Positions 27,254 to 37,067 are shown, counted from the stretch's first letter. The stretch is 64,000 bases of DNA from Paenibacillus sp. 32352 (GCF_002042965.1 NZ_MZNT01000004.1:62001-126000), one strand, 5' to 3'. The notes: a model not told the origin generated them from the sequence alone. Made by a program: numbers and translations.

Positions 27254-28177
27254 TTATTGAACGAGTCGAGCGGAGATTAATGCCGCTGTTTCTTTATTTG
27301 CTTCCGAGATTGCCGTCAATACCTTGGAACGTCCTGCACTATCCATCGAGCTTAGAATGGAGATCACTTTATCCGGATTGGAATTTTGCATTTCCAATAA
27401 TACCGTTGCCGCACTTTTCGGCGTCATGTTGGAGAAGGTGCTGCCCAGATCGTCCTTGCTGATTTTTTGCGCAGCTTTGGGATCCGAAACTGCCGTTTGC
27501 TTCAATCTGTCCTGCAGAGCTGCGATTTCGCGGTCTTTAACCGTCGTCTGGTCTTTAAGTAGAATGGATGCATCCGCTGCTTTTTTCGGATCCATTTTCT
27601 CCAAAACCTTCACCCTGTCGTCCGTCTTCATCATGCTTAATACAAGCACGAGCTCGGAATTGGTCAGCTGCTCCATAATGGGAGCTGCCTTAGAGGGGGT
27701 CATCTTGGCATACATAGTTGCTAACTGTTGAATTTGATTCGCATATTCCTCATCGGTCAACGCTTTACTTTTTACTTGTTCCTCCAGCGTACTATTCTTC
27801 AACTGAAGATCTTTGATCGTTTGATCTTTTTGAGCCAACAGGTCGTTCGTTTTGCTGATCTCCTGATCCTTCTCATTCAGCTTGGCATTCAGGGCTTGAA
27901 TGATATCGTCCTGGGATTGCTTGGCTGCAGTATCCTGCCCTGCGGAACCGGCAGCGGCTTTGTTATCTGCAGTCTTGCTTTTAGGCTCCGGAACTATGCT
28001 GCTAATGACAGGAATTTTGTTCGCTGTGCGCAGCACGTTGTTCATCACATCATAATCGAAGATGGTAAGCAGTACTCCCAACAGCACAGCCGTAAAAACA
28101 AAAGGAATCAAAAACCAGATGAGAAACCGTTCCATAGCCCCATACGAAGAGGTATTTTCCACATCCATATCTGACAT
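27254..28177 (-). CDS. MotE/YlxF-like protein with MgtE-N-type repeats
   Basis: Occupies the ylxF position. About 307 residues from the ATG at 28177, which has GGAGGTGAGG ahead. A transmembrane helix lies at about 18–42, a coiled coil at about 85–140, and two MgtE-intracellular-type helical repeats follow (KMTPSKAAPIMEQL near 155 and NMTPKSAATVLLEM near 245). Proteins of this build chaperone the stator protein MotC in alpha-proteobacteria. In Firmicutes the role is not settled. Confidence 0.85.
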   Translation of the reverse strand: MSDMDVENTSSYGAMERFLIWFLIPFVFTAVLLGVLLTIFDYDVMNNVLRTANKIPVISSIVPEPKSKTADNKAAAGSAGQDTAAKQSQDDIIQALNAKLNEKDQEISKTNDLLAQKDQTIKDLQLKNSTLEEQVKSKALTDEEYANQIQQLATMYAKMTPSKAAPIMEQLTNSELVLVLSMMKTDDRVKVLEKMDPKKAADASILLKDQTTVKDREIAALQDRLKQTAVSDPKAAQKISKDDLGSTFSNMTPKSAATVLLEMQNSNPDKVISILSSMDSAGRSKVLTAISEANKETAALISARLVQ

Positions 28178-28201
28178 TATCCTCACCTCCATGTTATTGG
28201 G

Positions 28202-28642
28202 TTATGACAATCTCCGGAACCGGTTCGTTGCCATTTCGTCCAACTGATCCTGCTCTTTCTTCAGCACGTTCATTGCAAATCGCTGATAAGCCTTTTCCTT
28301 GGCTTTACTCCAAACCTTTTCTTCAAGAACCCTGCCTGCCAAAACGTCCTGCTTCACATGGACCACCCGTTTGGCTTCCTGGAGATCCTGATTTTTCAAT
28401 TCGATTTGTTGGTCAATGTGCTCAACATATTGATGAAACATCATCATTTGGGAAATCGTTGCCTTTTGGGCGGATACTTCATGAAGCTGTTCATATACTC
28501 CGTCCTTGGCTGCATGCAGTTCGGATAAGCTGGACTCTTCCTCGCGCATTTTGCCGATGGCTTGTGACAATAACCATTCCGCTTGCGTCTTTTCATTCGT
28601 TTTCAAATCGACGATCTTCTGAAATGCATAACGGAAACGCAT
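28202..28642 (-). CDS. fliJ: Flagellar export chaperone FliJ
   Basis: 146-residue all-helical coiled-coil protein beginning MRFRYAFQKIVDLK, the usual FliJ opening (F.L..ll.lke..k..a...L). FliJ sits in the centre of the FliI ATPase ring and couples it to FlhA. It is encoded ten bases after fliI, as in most bacteria. Sequence identity in this family is low, so architecture and synteny carry the call. Confidence 0.92.
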   Translation of the reverse strand: MRFRYAFQKIVDLKTNEKTQAEWLLSQAIGKMREEESSLSELHAAKDGVYEQLHEVSAQKATISQMMMFHQYVEHIDQQIELKNQDLQEAKRVVHVKQDVLAGRVLEEKVWSKAKEKAYQRFAMNVLKKEQDQLDEMATNRFRRLS

Positions 28643-28651
28643 AGTTTATGT

Positions 28652-29974
28652 TCACCCTTTGTTAAATTCTAAAATCAATCTTTCCTGAGCCTCGCTAAAT
28701 GTCAGCTTCTCATCGACTCTTTGTTTTGTGTAGTCCCATATGGAGTGAATATACTCCAAGGATGTATCAATTTCCGGATTGGATCCTTTTTGGTACGCCC
28801 CTATATTTATCAAATCTTCCGAATCTTTATAAATAGATAAGAGACGCTTCAAATTTTCCGCTGCCAGCTGATGCTCTTTGGAAACAATTTCCTTCATGAC
28901 ACGGCTGACGCTGGAAAGAACATCAATGGCTGGATAATGCCCCCGGTTCGCAATGTTCCGGTCAAGCACAATGTGCCCGTCCAATATCCCGCGAACTGCA
29001 TCGGCAATCGGCTCATTCATGTCGTCACCATCGACCAGCACCGTATAAAATGCGGTAATGGAGCCTCTAGGGCCGGTACCGGAGCGTTCGAGAAGCTTGG
29101 GCAATGTAGCAAATACGGATGGAGTATATCCGCGTGTTGCCGGCGGTTCTCCTACTGCCAGACCAACTTCGCGCTGCGCCATGGCATAGCGGGTGACGGA
29201 ATCCATCATCAACATGACATTCAATCCGCGGTCTCTGAAATATTCAGCGATGCTGGTTGCAATTAAGGCGCCTTTAATCCGTATTAACGCCGGTTGATCA
29301 GATGTAGCTACAATGACAACCGATCGGGCAAGTCCTTCAGGACCAAGATCGCGTTCGATGAAATCCAGTACTTCCCTGCCCCGTTCACCTATGAGTGCAA
29401 TGACGTTGACATCAGCGGAAGTATTCCTTGCAATCATTCCCATCAGCGTACTCTTACCAACACCAGAACCTGCAAAAATACCTACACGCTGACCTTTTCC
29501 GATCGTTAGCAATCCATCGATACAGCGAACACCGACGCTGATCGGTTCCAGCACACGCGGTCGCTTCAAGGGATTGCTCGGAGCATTGTGCGTCGAGTAT
29601 TGTGCCATCCGCGATGACAAGAAGGTACCGTCCAAGGGCTGGCCCAGGCCATCTAGCACCTTGCCGAGCAACTCATGTCCAACCTGTACGGTGAGCGGCT
29701 TCCCGGTCCCTACTACATCGCAGCCGGGTCCGATCGAATGAAGCTCTCCGAGAGGCATGAGCAGAACTTTATTGTTCTTAAAGCCTACGACTTCAGCCTT
29801 CAAGGGCACATCCGATTTTAACGGATAAATGTAGCAGACATCGCCGATGCTGGCGTCGGGTCCTTCCGACTCTACAGTCAATCCGATGACTTGCGTGACC
29901 TTACCGTTCACTCTGACGGGATCAATTTGTCTCAGATGTTCGATATACTTAAACACGTCCGGCACCTGATTCAT
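28652..29974 (-). CDS. fliI: Flagellar export ATPase FliI
   Basis: F1-beta-like hexameric ATPase that powers or assists type III export. It has 440 residues with Walker A FAGSGVGKSTLMGM (about residue 170), GERGREVLDFIERD and Walker B VMLMMDSVTRYAMAQRE. The family hallmark GEPPATRGYTPSVFA is present. Its ATG directly follows the fliH stop, with GAGGGAG ahead. Confidence 0.97.
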   Translation of the reverse strand: MNQVPDVFKYIEHLRQIDPVRVNGKVTQVIGLTVESEGPDASIGDVCYIYPLKSDVPLKAEVVGFKNNKVLLMPLGELHSIGPGCDVVGTGKPLTVQVGHELLGKVLDGLGQPLDGTFLSSRMAQYSTHNAPSNPLKRPRVLEPISVGVRCIDGLLTIGKGQRVGIFAGSGVGKSTLMGMIARNTSADVNVIALIGERGREVLDFIERDLGPEGLARSVVIVATSDQPALIRIKGALIATSIAEYFRDRGLNVMLMMDSVTRYAMAQREVGLAVGEPPATRGYTPSVFATLPKLLERSGTGPRGSITAFYTVLVDGDDMNEPIADAVRGILDGHIVLDRNIANRGHYPAIDVLSSVSRVMKEIVSKEHQLAAENLKRLLSIYKDSEDLINIGAYQKGSNPEIDTSLEYIHSIWDYTKQRVDEKLTFSEAQERLILEFNKG

Positions 29975-30793
29975 CTACACTCCCTCATTTCTGACGGCAA
30001 GATGCTGAAGCGCGTTTTTGATTTCCTTTAGCTGTGTATCTATCTTGGCATCGATGCTGCCAAAGTTGGAACGTACCACACATCCATGATCATGAACCGA
30101 CGGATCCGGAATGATTTGAAGCTCCGCTTGAGAATCAATATGAAGCAGCAGCTCCTCACGCGCATCCTGAATATAGGCGAAATGTGCCGGAGCTACGCAG
30201 AGCGTAATAATTCCTTTTTCTCTCCTGCGGGATAGAATCGATTGAATCAGCTCTATGATCCATTGCGGCTCTAATGTCAGCTGCCTGTCAATGATTTTTT
30301 CTGCAATAGCGCAGCTGAGCTGGATCAAAAAAGGCTCTGCCTCTTGAATAATCTGCTGCTTCAGGTGATAAGCTTGCTCCAATATTTGGGATGCTTCCTG
30401 CAGCATGTCGTTATACTGCTCGCGGAGATGCTCTTCCGACTCTTTCAAGCCATTTTCATAGCCTTGACGGAAGCCTTCTTCCTTTAATTCATTACGCAGT
30501 TGCTCATCGCTCTCGCGCTTCTCGTTCCACCATTGTTCAATTTCCGTTATAGCATGTTCTCGTGCAGCCGCCGCTTCTTCCATGGCCAACCGAACTTGCT
30601 CTTCGGCGAACATTTGGGCATCCTGCAGGATTTGATCTTTCATTTCATGAAGTTCGTTAAGTTCTTGCTGCTGTTCTTCCGTCAGGCCATCGGCTGTACC
30701 GGAATCTTCATACATTTTATATTTTTGCGCAACTTCAACGACCTTTTTATCGTCTAACGATATGTACTGGGTATACTTGATGACATTAGACAA
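29975..30793 (-). CDS. fliH: Flagellar export stator protein FliH
   Basis: Negative regulator and stator of FliI, related to the peripheral stalk of F-type ATPases. About 272 residues: N-terminal region, long coiled coil rich in Glu/Gln (about 40–150), and a C-terminal stator domain with LSCAIAEKIIDRQL and DHGCVVRSNFGSIDAKIDTQ. I take the TTG at 30793, because GGAGGAG lies nine bases before it; an ATG at 30802 directly abuts that site and cannot use it. It overlaps the fliG stop by eight bases. Confidence 0.92.
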   Translation of the reverse strand: MSNVIKYTQYISLDDKKVVEVAQKYKMYEDSGTADGLTEEQQQELNELHEMKDQILQDAQMFAEEQVRLAMEEAAAAREHAITEIEQWWNEKRESDEQLRNELKEEGFRQGYENGLKESEEHLREQYNDMLQEASQILEQAYHLKQQIIQEAEPFLIQLSCAIAEKIIDRQLTLEPQWIIELIQSILSRRREKGIITLCVAPAHFAYIQDAREELLLHIDSQAELQIIPDPSVHDHGCVVRSNFGSIDAKIDTQLKEIKNALQHLAVRNEGV

Positions 30794-31802
30794 TAATATC
30801 ATCTCCTCCACCGCGGGCTATGATGATTTCACCAGCTTCTTCTAGGCGGCGTATGGTTGCAACGATACGTGTTTGGGCTTCTTCGACATCACGCAAACGA
30901 ACAGGTCCCATAAATTCCATTTCTTCCTTGAAGGTTTCGGCCATTCGTTTGGACATGTTTTTGAAGATGGCATCTCGTACTTCCTCGCTGGCCACTTTAA
31001 GCGCAAGCTGCAGATCGGCATTTTCGATATCCCGGATAATTCTTTGAATAGAGCGGTTGTCGATATTGACGATATCTTCGAAGACGAACATTCTTTTCTT
31101 GATCTCTTCGGCCAGCTCTGGATCTTGAATCTCCAAGGAATCGAGTATAGTTCTTTCGGTACCGCGGTCAACCCCGTTCAATATTTGTACGATGGCTGCA
31201 ATACCGCCCGCATTGGTGTAATCCTGAGTGACGGTCGCGGAAAGCTTCTGCTCCAGTACACGTTCAACCTGGCTGATAACTTCAGGTGAGGTACTGTCCA
31301 TCAAAGCAATGCGTTTGGCAACATCCGCTTGCTTGTCCTGCGGCAAAGAAGACAAAATGATCGATGATTGCTCGGGCTGTAAGTAAGCAAGAACTAAAGC
31401 AATAGTTTGAGAATTTTCATTTTGGATAAAATTTAATATTTGGGCAGGATCCGCTTTTCTTGCGAAATCAAACGGCCGAACCTGCAAGGTTGCAGTTAAC
31501 CGGTTAATGATATCGAGCGCTTTTTGAGATCCGAGCGCCTTCTCCAAAATGTCTTTTGCATATGCAATACCGCCCTGAGAGATGAATTCCTGTGCCAAGC
31601 ATATTTGGTGAAACTCGGCTAAAATCGATTCTTTCTCAATACTGTCGACCTTTCGGACGTTCGCGATCTCTAAAGTTAACTGCTCAATCTCTTCATCCCG
31701 CAGATGCTTAAAGATCTGAGCCGACACTTCCGGACCAAGGCTGATCAACAGAATGGCAGCTTTTTGACGCCCTGTTAAAACTTGCTGCTGCACTTTAGCC
31801 AA
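30786..31802 (-). CDS. fliG: Flagellar motor switch protein FliG
   Basis: Rotor protein that contacts MotA and links the MS-ring to FliM. It has 338 residues. The N-terminal FliF-binding domain begins with TGRQKAAILLISLGPEVSAQIFKHL. The middle domain has EHPQ-like residues in LVLAYLQPEQSSIILSSL. The C-terminal torque helix carries the charged residues in DDRSIQR-like DNRSIQRIIRDIENADLQLAL. It starts with TTG, with GAGGTG six bases upstream. No truncation. Confidence 0.96.
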   Translation of the reverse strand: MAKVQQQVLTGRQKAAILLISLGPEVSAQIFKHLRDEEIEQLTLEIANVRKVDSIEKESILAEFHQICLAQEFISQGGIAYAKDILEKALGSQKALDIINRLTATLQVRPFDFARKADPAQILNFIQNENSQTIALVLAYLQPEQSSIILSSLPQDKQADVAKRIALMDSTSPEVISQVERVLEQKLSATVTQDYTNAGGIAAIVQILNGVDRGTERTILDSLEIQDPELAEEIKKRMFVFEDIVNIDNRSIQRIIRDIENADLQLALKVASEEVRDAIFKNMSKRMAETFKEEMEFMGPVRLRDVEEAQTRIVATIRRLEEAGEIIIARGGGDDIIV

Positions 31803-31813
31803 CCATCACACCT

Positions 31814-33406
31814 CTATTCATCTACTAACCAGGTACGAAGCAGATTGACGAATTCCTCCGGTTTTCGTTTTGCCAAGGTTTCCAACTGCTTGCGAACCTG
31901 ATTTTCATTAGTCACATTGTCAATATCAATTGTAGGGAATTCCAGCTTAGCCGGTTCTGCTTCAAGCTCATCCAGAGCTTCTTCCTTCGCTTTGCGGCGT
32001 TTCATCCAAATGAATGCCCCTGCTGCCAGAAGCGCTAATGCGAGCCCGCCCAAGCCGCCGTATAGAAGCAATGAATTATTGCTGCTCAATTGATTTTGGG
32101 AAGTACGTGCAAACGAATGAGGGAAGACCGATACTTTTTGTAATAAATCCGCCTCAGTCAATGTTTGCTTATTATCGGCTAACGCCGCTCTTACCACGTT
32201 GACCAGAATACGCTGAACTGCATCACGCGTTTCCTGCGTTAAGGAATTCGGATCATCCGGGTTAGGTGGTTCAATACCTACGTTAATGGTTAAATCTTTA
32301 ACAACATAGGGTGTTGAGATAATATCGTTCGTAATCCGATTGACCTCAGAGTTGACGGTTCGTTGTAATTCTTCGGACTGAGCCTTGCCGTTACTGTTGC
32401 TGCCCGGATATCCCGGAACATCGGTTTGTCCTGTACCCGGTACCCCGCCATTAGCAGCCGTTCCGTCGCTCGTATAGTTTTTCTGGATTTCCTGAACCGA
32501 TATTTCCAAGCCTTTTTGATCGACTGTGTTAGGAGCCGTAACCAATTGCTGATGGCTGTTCATTTGGTCAAAGTTCATAGTCGAGAACACTTGTACGATG
32601 ACCTTATCCTTACCAAGAATGGCTGCCAGCATTTGCTGAACGTTTTTCTGAATATCGTTCTTGAATTGATTGTTAATTTCAAAATTTTGAAGTGCAGCGT
32701 TCGCGCTGTTTAATTTATTGTTGCCTTTAGAATATTCCAGAGGCTCGCCGTTCTGATCGGAGATGGTGATATTCTCTATCGGCAATCCTTTAACACTGTG
32801 GGATACCAGGTTATACATCGTATCGATCTTTGCTTGATCCAGCTGATAGCCTGGCTTCACATTTACGACGACGGATGCGGATGCCTTCTCTTTATCAGCA
32901 CCTTTAGGAAGAAAGACACTCTCCTCAGGAATATTGATTAATACTTTGGAACTACTGACTGCGGTGTTGGAGTTAATCAGCTGCTGCAGCTCGCCTTGAA
33001 CCGCATTGATGTACTTCACATTGAATTCCTTGTCTGTCGTACCGAAAGTACTGCTTTTCCCGAATTCTCCGTAACCGATGTTCCCGTTTTTATTAAGTCC
33101 TTGAGATTCAACCGCAAGCTTTACATTAGCAACTTCGCTGCGGGGAACCCCGATGTTTTTGCCGTCCTCGCTTAACTGGTAAGGAATTTTGGCACTATCG
33201 AGATACCCTTTAATAGCTGCCGCGTCGCTTGGTTGGAGATTGGTATATGCAAGCGCGTATTCAGTCTTCGAAAAATTGTAGCTGATAATTCCAAGTGTTA
33301 ATATGACCAGGATCACTGTCGCTGAAAACGTTATTTTCTGAGCTTTACTGAATTGGTTCCAGTATTGCGTGACACGATTCCAATACTGGGTAATATTCTC
33401 GTTCAC
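31814..33406 (-). CDS. fliF: Flagellar MS-ring protein FliF
   Basis: Forms the membrane MS-ring on which the motor is built. It has 530 residues: a short cytosolic N-terminus, TM1 (about 25–45) and the ring-building motifs YTNLQPSDAAAIKGYL and IPYQLSEDGKNIGVP. A low-complexity Gly/Asn-rich extracytoplasmic loop lies at about 310–340, TM2 near 435–460, and a C-terminal FliG-binding tail (VRKQLETLAKRKPEEFVNLLRTWL). GTG start with GGGGTG ahead. Confidence 0.96.
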   Translation of the reverse strand: MNENITQYWNRVTQYWNQFSKAQKITFSATVILVILTLGIISYNFSKTEYALAYTNLQPSDAAAIKGYLDSAKIPYQLSEDGKNIGVPRSEVANVKLAVESQGLNKNGNIGYGEFGKSSTFGTTDKEFNVKYINAVQGELQQLINSNTAVSSSKVLINIPEESVFLPKGADKEKASASVVVNVKPGYQLDQAKIDTMYNLVSHSVKGLPIENITISDQNGEPLEYSKGNNKLNSANAALQNFEINNQFKNDIQKNVQQMLAAILGKDKVIVQVFSTMNFDQMNSHQQLVTAPNTVDQKGLEISVQEIQKNYTSDGTAANGGVPGTGQTDVPGYPGSNSNGKAQSEELQRTVNSEVNRITNDIISTPYVVKDLTINVGIEPPNPDDPNSLTQETRDAVQRILVNVVRAALADNKQTLTEADLLQKVSVFPHSFARTSQNQLSSNNSLLLYGGLGGLALALLAAGAFIWMKRRKAKEEALDELEAEPAKLEFPTIDIDNVTNENQVRKQLETLAKRKPEEFVNLLRTWLVDE

Positions 33407-33443
33407 TATTTCACCCCATCTGAATGACTGCTAGGTGTACACC

Positions 33444-33743
33444 TTATACTTGCGTTCTCATGATCTCTTGATACGCTTCAATGACTTTATTTCGCACCTG
33501 AACCGTTAGCTCTAAACCTAAAGCCGCCTTCTCCGAAGCGATCATAATTTGATGTACATCTGAAGTTTGACCTTTGGCAAACTGATCATTCAGCTTATCG
33601 ACTTCCGCCTGCTGTTCTTTTAACTTGTTCATCGCATCCCCGAGGAATTGACTGAACTGCTCCGAAACTTCAGCTGCGCTAGTACTTTTGGGAATAGATT
33701 GAGAGGCCGCTTGCAGCGGTTGCATACCCAATTTTTCAATCAT
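33444..33743 (-). CDS. fliE: Flagellar hook-basal body protein FliE
   Basis: 99-residue rod adaptor that joins the MS-ring to the rod. The C-terminal half shows the family pattern VHQIMIASEKAALGLELTVQVRNKVIEAYQEIMR. GGAGA lies ahead of the ATG. Length and place between flgC and fliF are standard. Confidence 0.95.
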   Translation of the reverse strand: MIEKLGMQPLQAASQSIPKSTSAAEVSEQFSQFLGDAMNKLKEQQAEVDKLNDQFAKGQTSDVHQIMIASEKAALGLELTVQVRNKVIEAYQEIMRTQV

Positions 33744-33775
33744 GTCAGTATCTCCTTCATTTAATTAATGGTTTC

Positions 33776-34222
33776 TTATTTACCAATTTCCAAAGCTTTG
33801 GTGATGAATGATTTGGATGCGTTCAAAGCCGTTACGTTAGCTTCATAAGACCGTGTTGCAGATATCATATCCACCATTTCTTTAAGCACGTCAACATTCG
33901 GCATCATGACATATCCATTCTCGTCTGCATCCGGATGAGTCGGATTGTAAACCTGCTTAAAGGGAGAAGTATCTTCAATGATTCTGGTTACTTTAACTCC
34001 TTCACCAACCGAACCCGATTGCGCATTTTGCAGCGCTTGTTCGAAGGAAGGCTGTTTAGGCTCAATAGTCACTAGCTTTCTTTGATAAGGAACCCATTTC
34101 CCGTTAACCATTCTCGCTCTAGTGGAGTCGGCATTGGCTATATTGGATGAGATCACATCCATTCGGAAGCGCTGTGCCGTTAATGCCGAAGAACTAATGT
34201 CAAAACCGTTTGTCAGCTTCAT
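33776..34222 (-). CDS. flgC: Flagellar rod protein FlgC
   Basis: 148-residue proximal rod protein. N-terminal hook/rod motif: SALTAQRFRMDVISSNIANADS. The middle has VYNPTHPDADENGYVMMPNVD, and the C-terminal helix ends with ATRSYEANVTALNASK. It lies four bases after flgB with a G-rich ribosome site. Confidence 0.96.
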   Translation of the reverse strand: MKLTNGFDISSSALTAQRFRMDVISSNIANADSTRARMVNGKWVPYQRKLVTIEPKQPSFEQALQNAQSGSVGEGVKVTRIIEDTSPFKQVYNPTHPDADENGYVMMPNVDVLKEMVDMISATRSYEANVTALNASKSFITKALEIGK

Positions 34223-34225
34223 CTA

Positions 34226-34630
34226 TTAAACCCGCCCCCCGATAGCCGTTCTTGCTTTTTTGATTTCACTGCTGACTTCTTGAATCATGACGTTATATCT
34301 GAGCTGATTTTTTGCCAAGAGAGACATTTCGTAATCCACATCGACATTGTTAAGGTTATTGTTAATGGCCGATGAGTTGTCTCTAACAATCTGCGGCTCC
34401 GGTACCGCAGCACGTCCAATATAGAAGTGGCGCGGATCTGTTCTGTAACCCTGAAGCGGGGAGGTGCCGTTCAGTTCATTTTGCAGTAGTTCCTCAAACC
34501 GCACATCGGACCTTTTGAAGAGTGGTGTATCCACATTGGCGACATTGTCCGCAATGACACGTTGACGCATTGAAGCGGCATCAAGAGTACGTTCCAGCTG
34601 ATTAAATGACGGCTTGTTCAAAATATTCAT
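34226..34630 (-). CDS. flgB: Flagellar rod protein FlgB
   Basis: First gene of the fla/che operon; proximal rod protein of about 134 residues from the ATG at 34630. The start was chosen because AGGTAGGA precedes it; an in-frame GTG at 34648 lacks a site. The rod-family motif RVIADNVANVDTPLFKR is present, and the C-terminus reads LLAKNQLRYNVMIQEVSSEIKKARTAIGG. The 5' region carries a second, stronger Shine-Dalgarno sequence with a micro-ORF. Confidence 0.95.
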   Translation of the reverse strand: MNILNKPSFNQLERTLDAASMRQRVIADNVANVDTPLFKRSDVRFEELLQNELNGTSPLQGYRTDPRHFYIGRAAVPEPQIVRDNSSAINNNLNNVDVDYEMSLLAKNQLRYNVMIQEVSSEIKKARTAIGGRV

Positions 34631-34669
34631 ACACGTTCCTACCTTCACGGTGATGTTAGTTTGTAGTAT

Positions 34670-34699
34670 TCAACAGGTCGACATCATTTTCCTCCTTCC
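34670..34699 (-). promoter_or_regulatory. Perfect Shine-Dalgarno with micro-ORF in the flgB leader
   Basis: The minus strand reads GGAAGGAGG (34691–34699), AAA, then ATG ATG TCG ACC TGT TGA (34687–34670): a five-codon (or four-codon) frame MMSTC. The site is stronger than that of flgB itself, 40 bases downstream. It could be a ribosome-binding mRNA stabiliser like the STAB-SD of cry3A, or a translated leader peptide. Both are inference. Confidence 0.45.
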
Positions 34700-34799
34700 T
34701 TCGACATATTCTTCAAAAAATAATATGTATAAATGGAAGGAAATGTAGTCGCCCAGAACTATATCTATAATGAAGATATTAGCATTTTATTACAATATG

Positions 34800-34830
34800 A
34801 AAAAAGCCCTATATTTGAGCTATAGGGCTT
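34800..34830 (-). terminator. Intrinsic terminator after codY
   Basis: Perfect ten-base-pair stem (34804–34813 with 34821–34830), seven-base loop, T tract on the minus strand. It separates codY from the fla/che operon, so flagellar genes must start from a promoter between about 34690 and 34800. In that A/T-rich stretch I see several possible -10 boxes but no clear -35 partner. Confidence 0.85.
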
Positions 34831-34846
34831 AGAACCTGCATATTTA

Positions 34847-35620
34847 CTATATTTTTAAACTGTGAATTCCCTGGATTAATTGATCGTTCAGGACTCGAAT
34901 ATAGGTCCCTTTCATACCTAACGAGCGGGTTTCGATCACGCCGGCGCTTTCCAATTTTCTTAAAGCATTGACAATAACCGACCTTGTAATTCCGACACGA
35001 TCCGCTATTTTACTTGCAACAAGCAATCCTTCCGAGCCTTCCAATTGCTCGAAAATATGCTCAACGGCTTCCAGCTCGCTGAACGATAAAGAGCCTACGG
35101 CTACCTGAACCACCGCCTTGCTTCTCGCTTCTACCTCCGCCTGCTCGGCTTTCTCCCGAAGGATCTCCATAGCAACCACCGTCGAACCATATTCCGCCAC
35201 GATCAGATCGTCGTCAATAAAGCCTCCGGATCTCCTTGTCAGAATCAGGGTTCCTAACCGGTCGCCGCCGCCTATTACCGGCACTATCGTTATGTAGATG
35301 CCGTCCTCCGGCACTCTTTCCCCGAACACATTATAATCGCTCAGCGCGGTCAAATTGGAAGAGGTCTCCTCAATCTTCAGCAGCAATTGGTTATACTCCT
35401 GAGGAAAACGGTTTTCATACAGCAGGGTTTCGTTCACGTTTTCTCCCGATTCCGGATCCGTCAGAGCCTTGCCTAACACCTTCCCTTTACGGCTCACCAC
35501 GAATATATCCGCCTGCAGGATATCACCGAGCACCTCGGCCATGTTCATAAAGCTGACCGGGTTCCCCGCTTCCTTCTGAAGCAATTTATTTAATCTTCTT
35601 GTCTTCGTCAACAATGTCAT
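34847..35620 (-). CDS. codY: GTP- and branched-chain-amino-acid-sensing repressor CodY
   Basis: Global nutritional regulator of low-GC Gram-positives. It has 257 residues: an N-terminal GAF sensor domain (about 1–155, beginning [15 protein letters not shown]) and a C-terminal winged HTH with [37 protein letters not shown] lies ahead of the ATG. It is last in hslV–hslU–codY and immediately upstream of the flagellar operon; in B. subtilis CodY represses fla/che and sigD-dependent motility. I do not see a good CodY box (AATTTTCWGAAAATT) in the flgB leader. Confidence 0.97.
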   Translation of the reverse strand: MTLLTKTRRLNKLLQKEAGNPVSFMNMAEVLGDILQADIFVVSRKGKVLGKALTDPESGENVNETLLYENRFPQEYNQLLLKIEETSSNLTALSDYNVFGERVPEDGIYITIVPVIGGGDRLGTLILTRRSGGFIDDDLIVAEYGSTVVAMEILREKAEQAEVEARSKAVVQVAVGSLSFSELEAVEHIFEQLEGSEGLLVASKIADRVGITRSVIVNALRKLESAGVIETRSLGMKGTYIRVLNDQLIQGIHSLKI

Positions 35621-35672
35621 TGTACTGCCTCCCAGGCGACTAGCATTTAAGTGCCGCGCACGCCTTATTCAT

Positions 35673-37067
35673 TTACAAAATATACTGGCTCAAGTCGCGG
35701 TTCTGTACGATGTCCGTCAGCTTCTCACGAACGTATTCCGGTGTAATAACGATCTGTTCTAATGTTATTTCCGGAGCCTCGTACGATAAGTCCTCCAGCA
35801 GCTTTTCTAGTATCGTATGAAGTCTTCTTGCACCGATATTATCCGTATTTTGATTGACTTCCGCAGCAATTTTAGCAATTTCCTCAATAGCCTCGTCGGA
35901 AAATTGGACCTGGATCCCTTCCGTTTCCAACAATGCCGTATATTGCTTGGTCAGTGCATGCTTTGGCTCCTTCAGAATAAGCACAAAGTCCTGTTGCGTC
36001 AAGCTGCTTAGTTCTACACGTATAGGAAAACGTCCTTGAAGCTCAGGAATTAGGTCTGAAGGCTTAGATACATGGAACGCCCCTGCAGCAATGAACAGAA
36101 TGTAATCGGTCTGAATCGGACCGTATTTGGTCATAATAGTCGAGCCTTCCACAATAGGCAGAATGTCGCGCTGGACGCCTTCTCTCGATACGTCAGGTCC
36201 CCCGCTGCGGCCGCTGCTGCATATTTTATCAATCTCATCAATAAAAATAATTCCGTGCTGTTCAGCGCGAGTCACTGCATCCTGAATCACTTCATCCATA
36301 TCTAAAAGCTTTTGCGCTTCCTCCTGGATCAGCAGCTTGCGCGCCTCCTTGATGGGGAGCTTACGCTTCTTCGTTTTTTTCGGCATAAAGCTGCCAAAAA
36401 GCTCCTGCATATTCATTCCGGCCTGTTCATTGCCTTGGCCTGATAGCATATCCAGCATGGATGGCGAGTTATCCTCGATTTCAATCTCGATGATTTGCTG
36501 CTCCAGCTCTCCCTTGTTCAGCTTCTCTCTCACTTCCTGCCTGCGGGACTGTACATGCTGATCCGCTTCAGGCTCATGAGTTTCTGTCTGATTTTGGTTG
36601 CCAAACAGCATTTCAAGGGGGTTACGCTGCGTCTTGGATTTGGAGGAGCCGGGAACGAGGATGGTTACGATTCTATCGTTGGCCATTTGCTCCGCCTTGT
36701 CTTTCAGCTTCTCGGTCCGCTCCAGCTTCACCATACGAATGGACGTTTCCACCAAATCTCTGACCATGGCTTCAACATCGCGGCCAACGTAACCGACTTC
36801 CGTAAATTTGGTCGCTTCTACTTTAATGAAGGGAGCGTTCACCAGTTTGGCAAGTCTGCGTGCAATTTCCGTTTTTCCCACACCAGTTGGTCCGATCATC
36901 AAAATGTTTTTAGGCACAATTTCGTTGCGAAGCGTTTCATCCAGCAGACTTCGGCGGTACCGGTTACGCAGAGCTACTGCCACCGATTTCTTCGCTTTTT
37001 TTTGGCCTACGATATATTTGTCCAGCTGAGCGACAATCTCTTTTGGCGTCAATGCAGTATGTTTCAA
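35673..37067 (-). CDS. hslU: HslU/ClpY AAA+ unfoldase
   Basis: ATPase ring that feeds substrates to HslV. It has 464 residues with Walker [15 protein letters not shown], the pore loop [18 protein letters not shown], a charged I domain (about 120–235), Walker [11 protein letters not shown] and a C-terminal tail ending RDLSQYIL, which inserts into HslV. Start is TTG with AGGAGGG six bases upstream. It is encoded 24 bases after hslV. Confidence 0.96.
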   Translation of the reverse strand: MKHTALTPKEIVAQLDKYIVGQKKAKKSVAVALRNRYRRSLLDETLRNEIVPKNILMIGPTGVGKTEIARRLAKLVNAPFIKVEATKFTEVGYVGRDVEAMVRDLVETSIRMVKLERTEKLKDKAEQMANDRIVTILVPGSSKSKTQRNPLEMLFGNQNQTETHEPEADQHVQSRRQEVREKLNKGELEQQIIEIEIEDNSPSMLDMLSGQGNEQAGMNMQELFGSFMPKKTKKRKLPIKEARKLLIQEEAQKLLDMDEVIQDAVTRAEQHGIIFIDEIDKICSSGRSGGPDVSREGVQRDILPIVEGSTIMTKYGPIQTDYILFIAAGAFHVSKPSDLIPELQGRFPIRVELSSLTQQDFVLILKEPKHALTKQYTALLETEGIQVQFSDEAIEEIAKIAAEVNQNTDNIGARRLHTILEKLLEDLSYEAPEITLEQIVITPEYVREKLTDIVQNRDLSQYIL

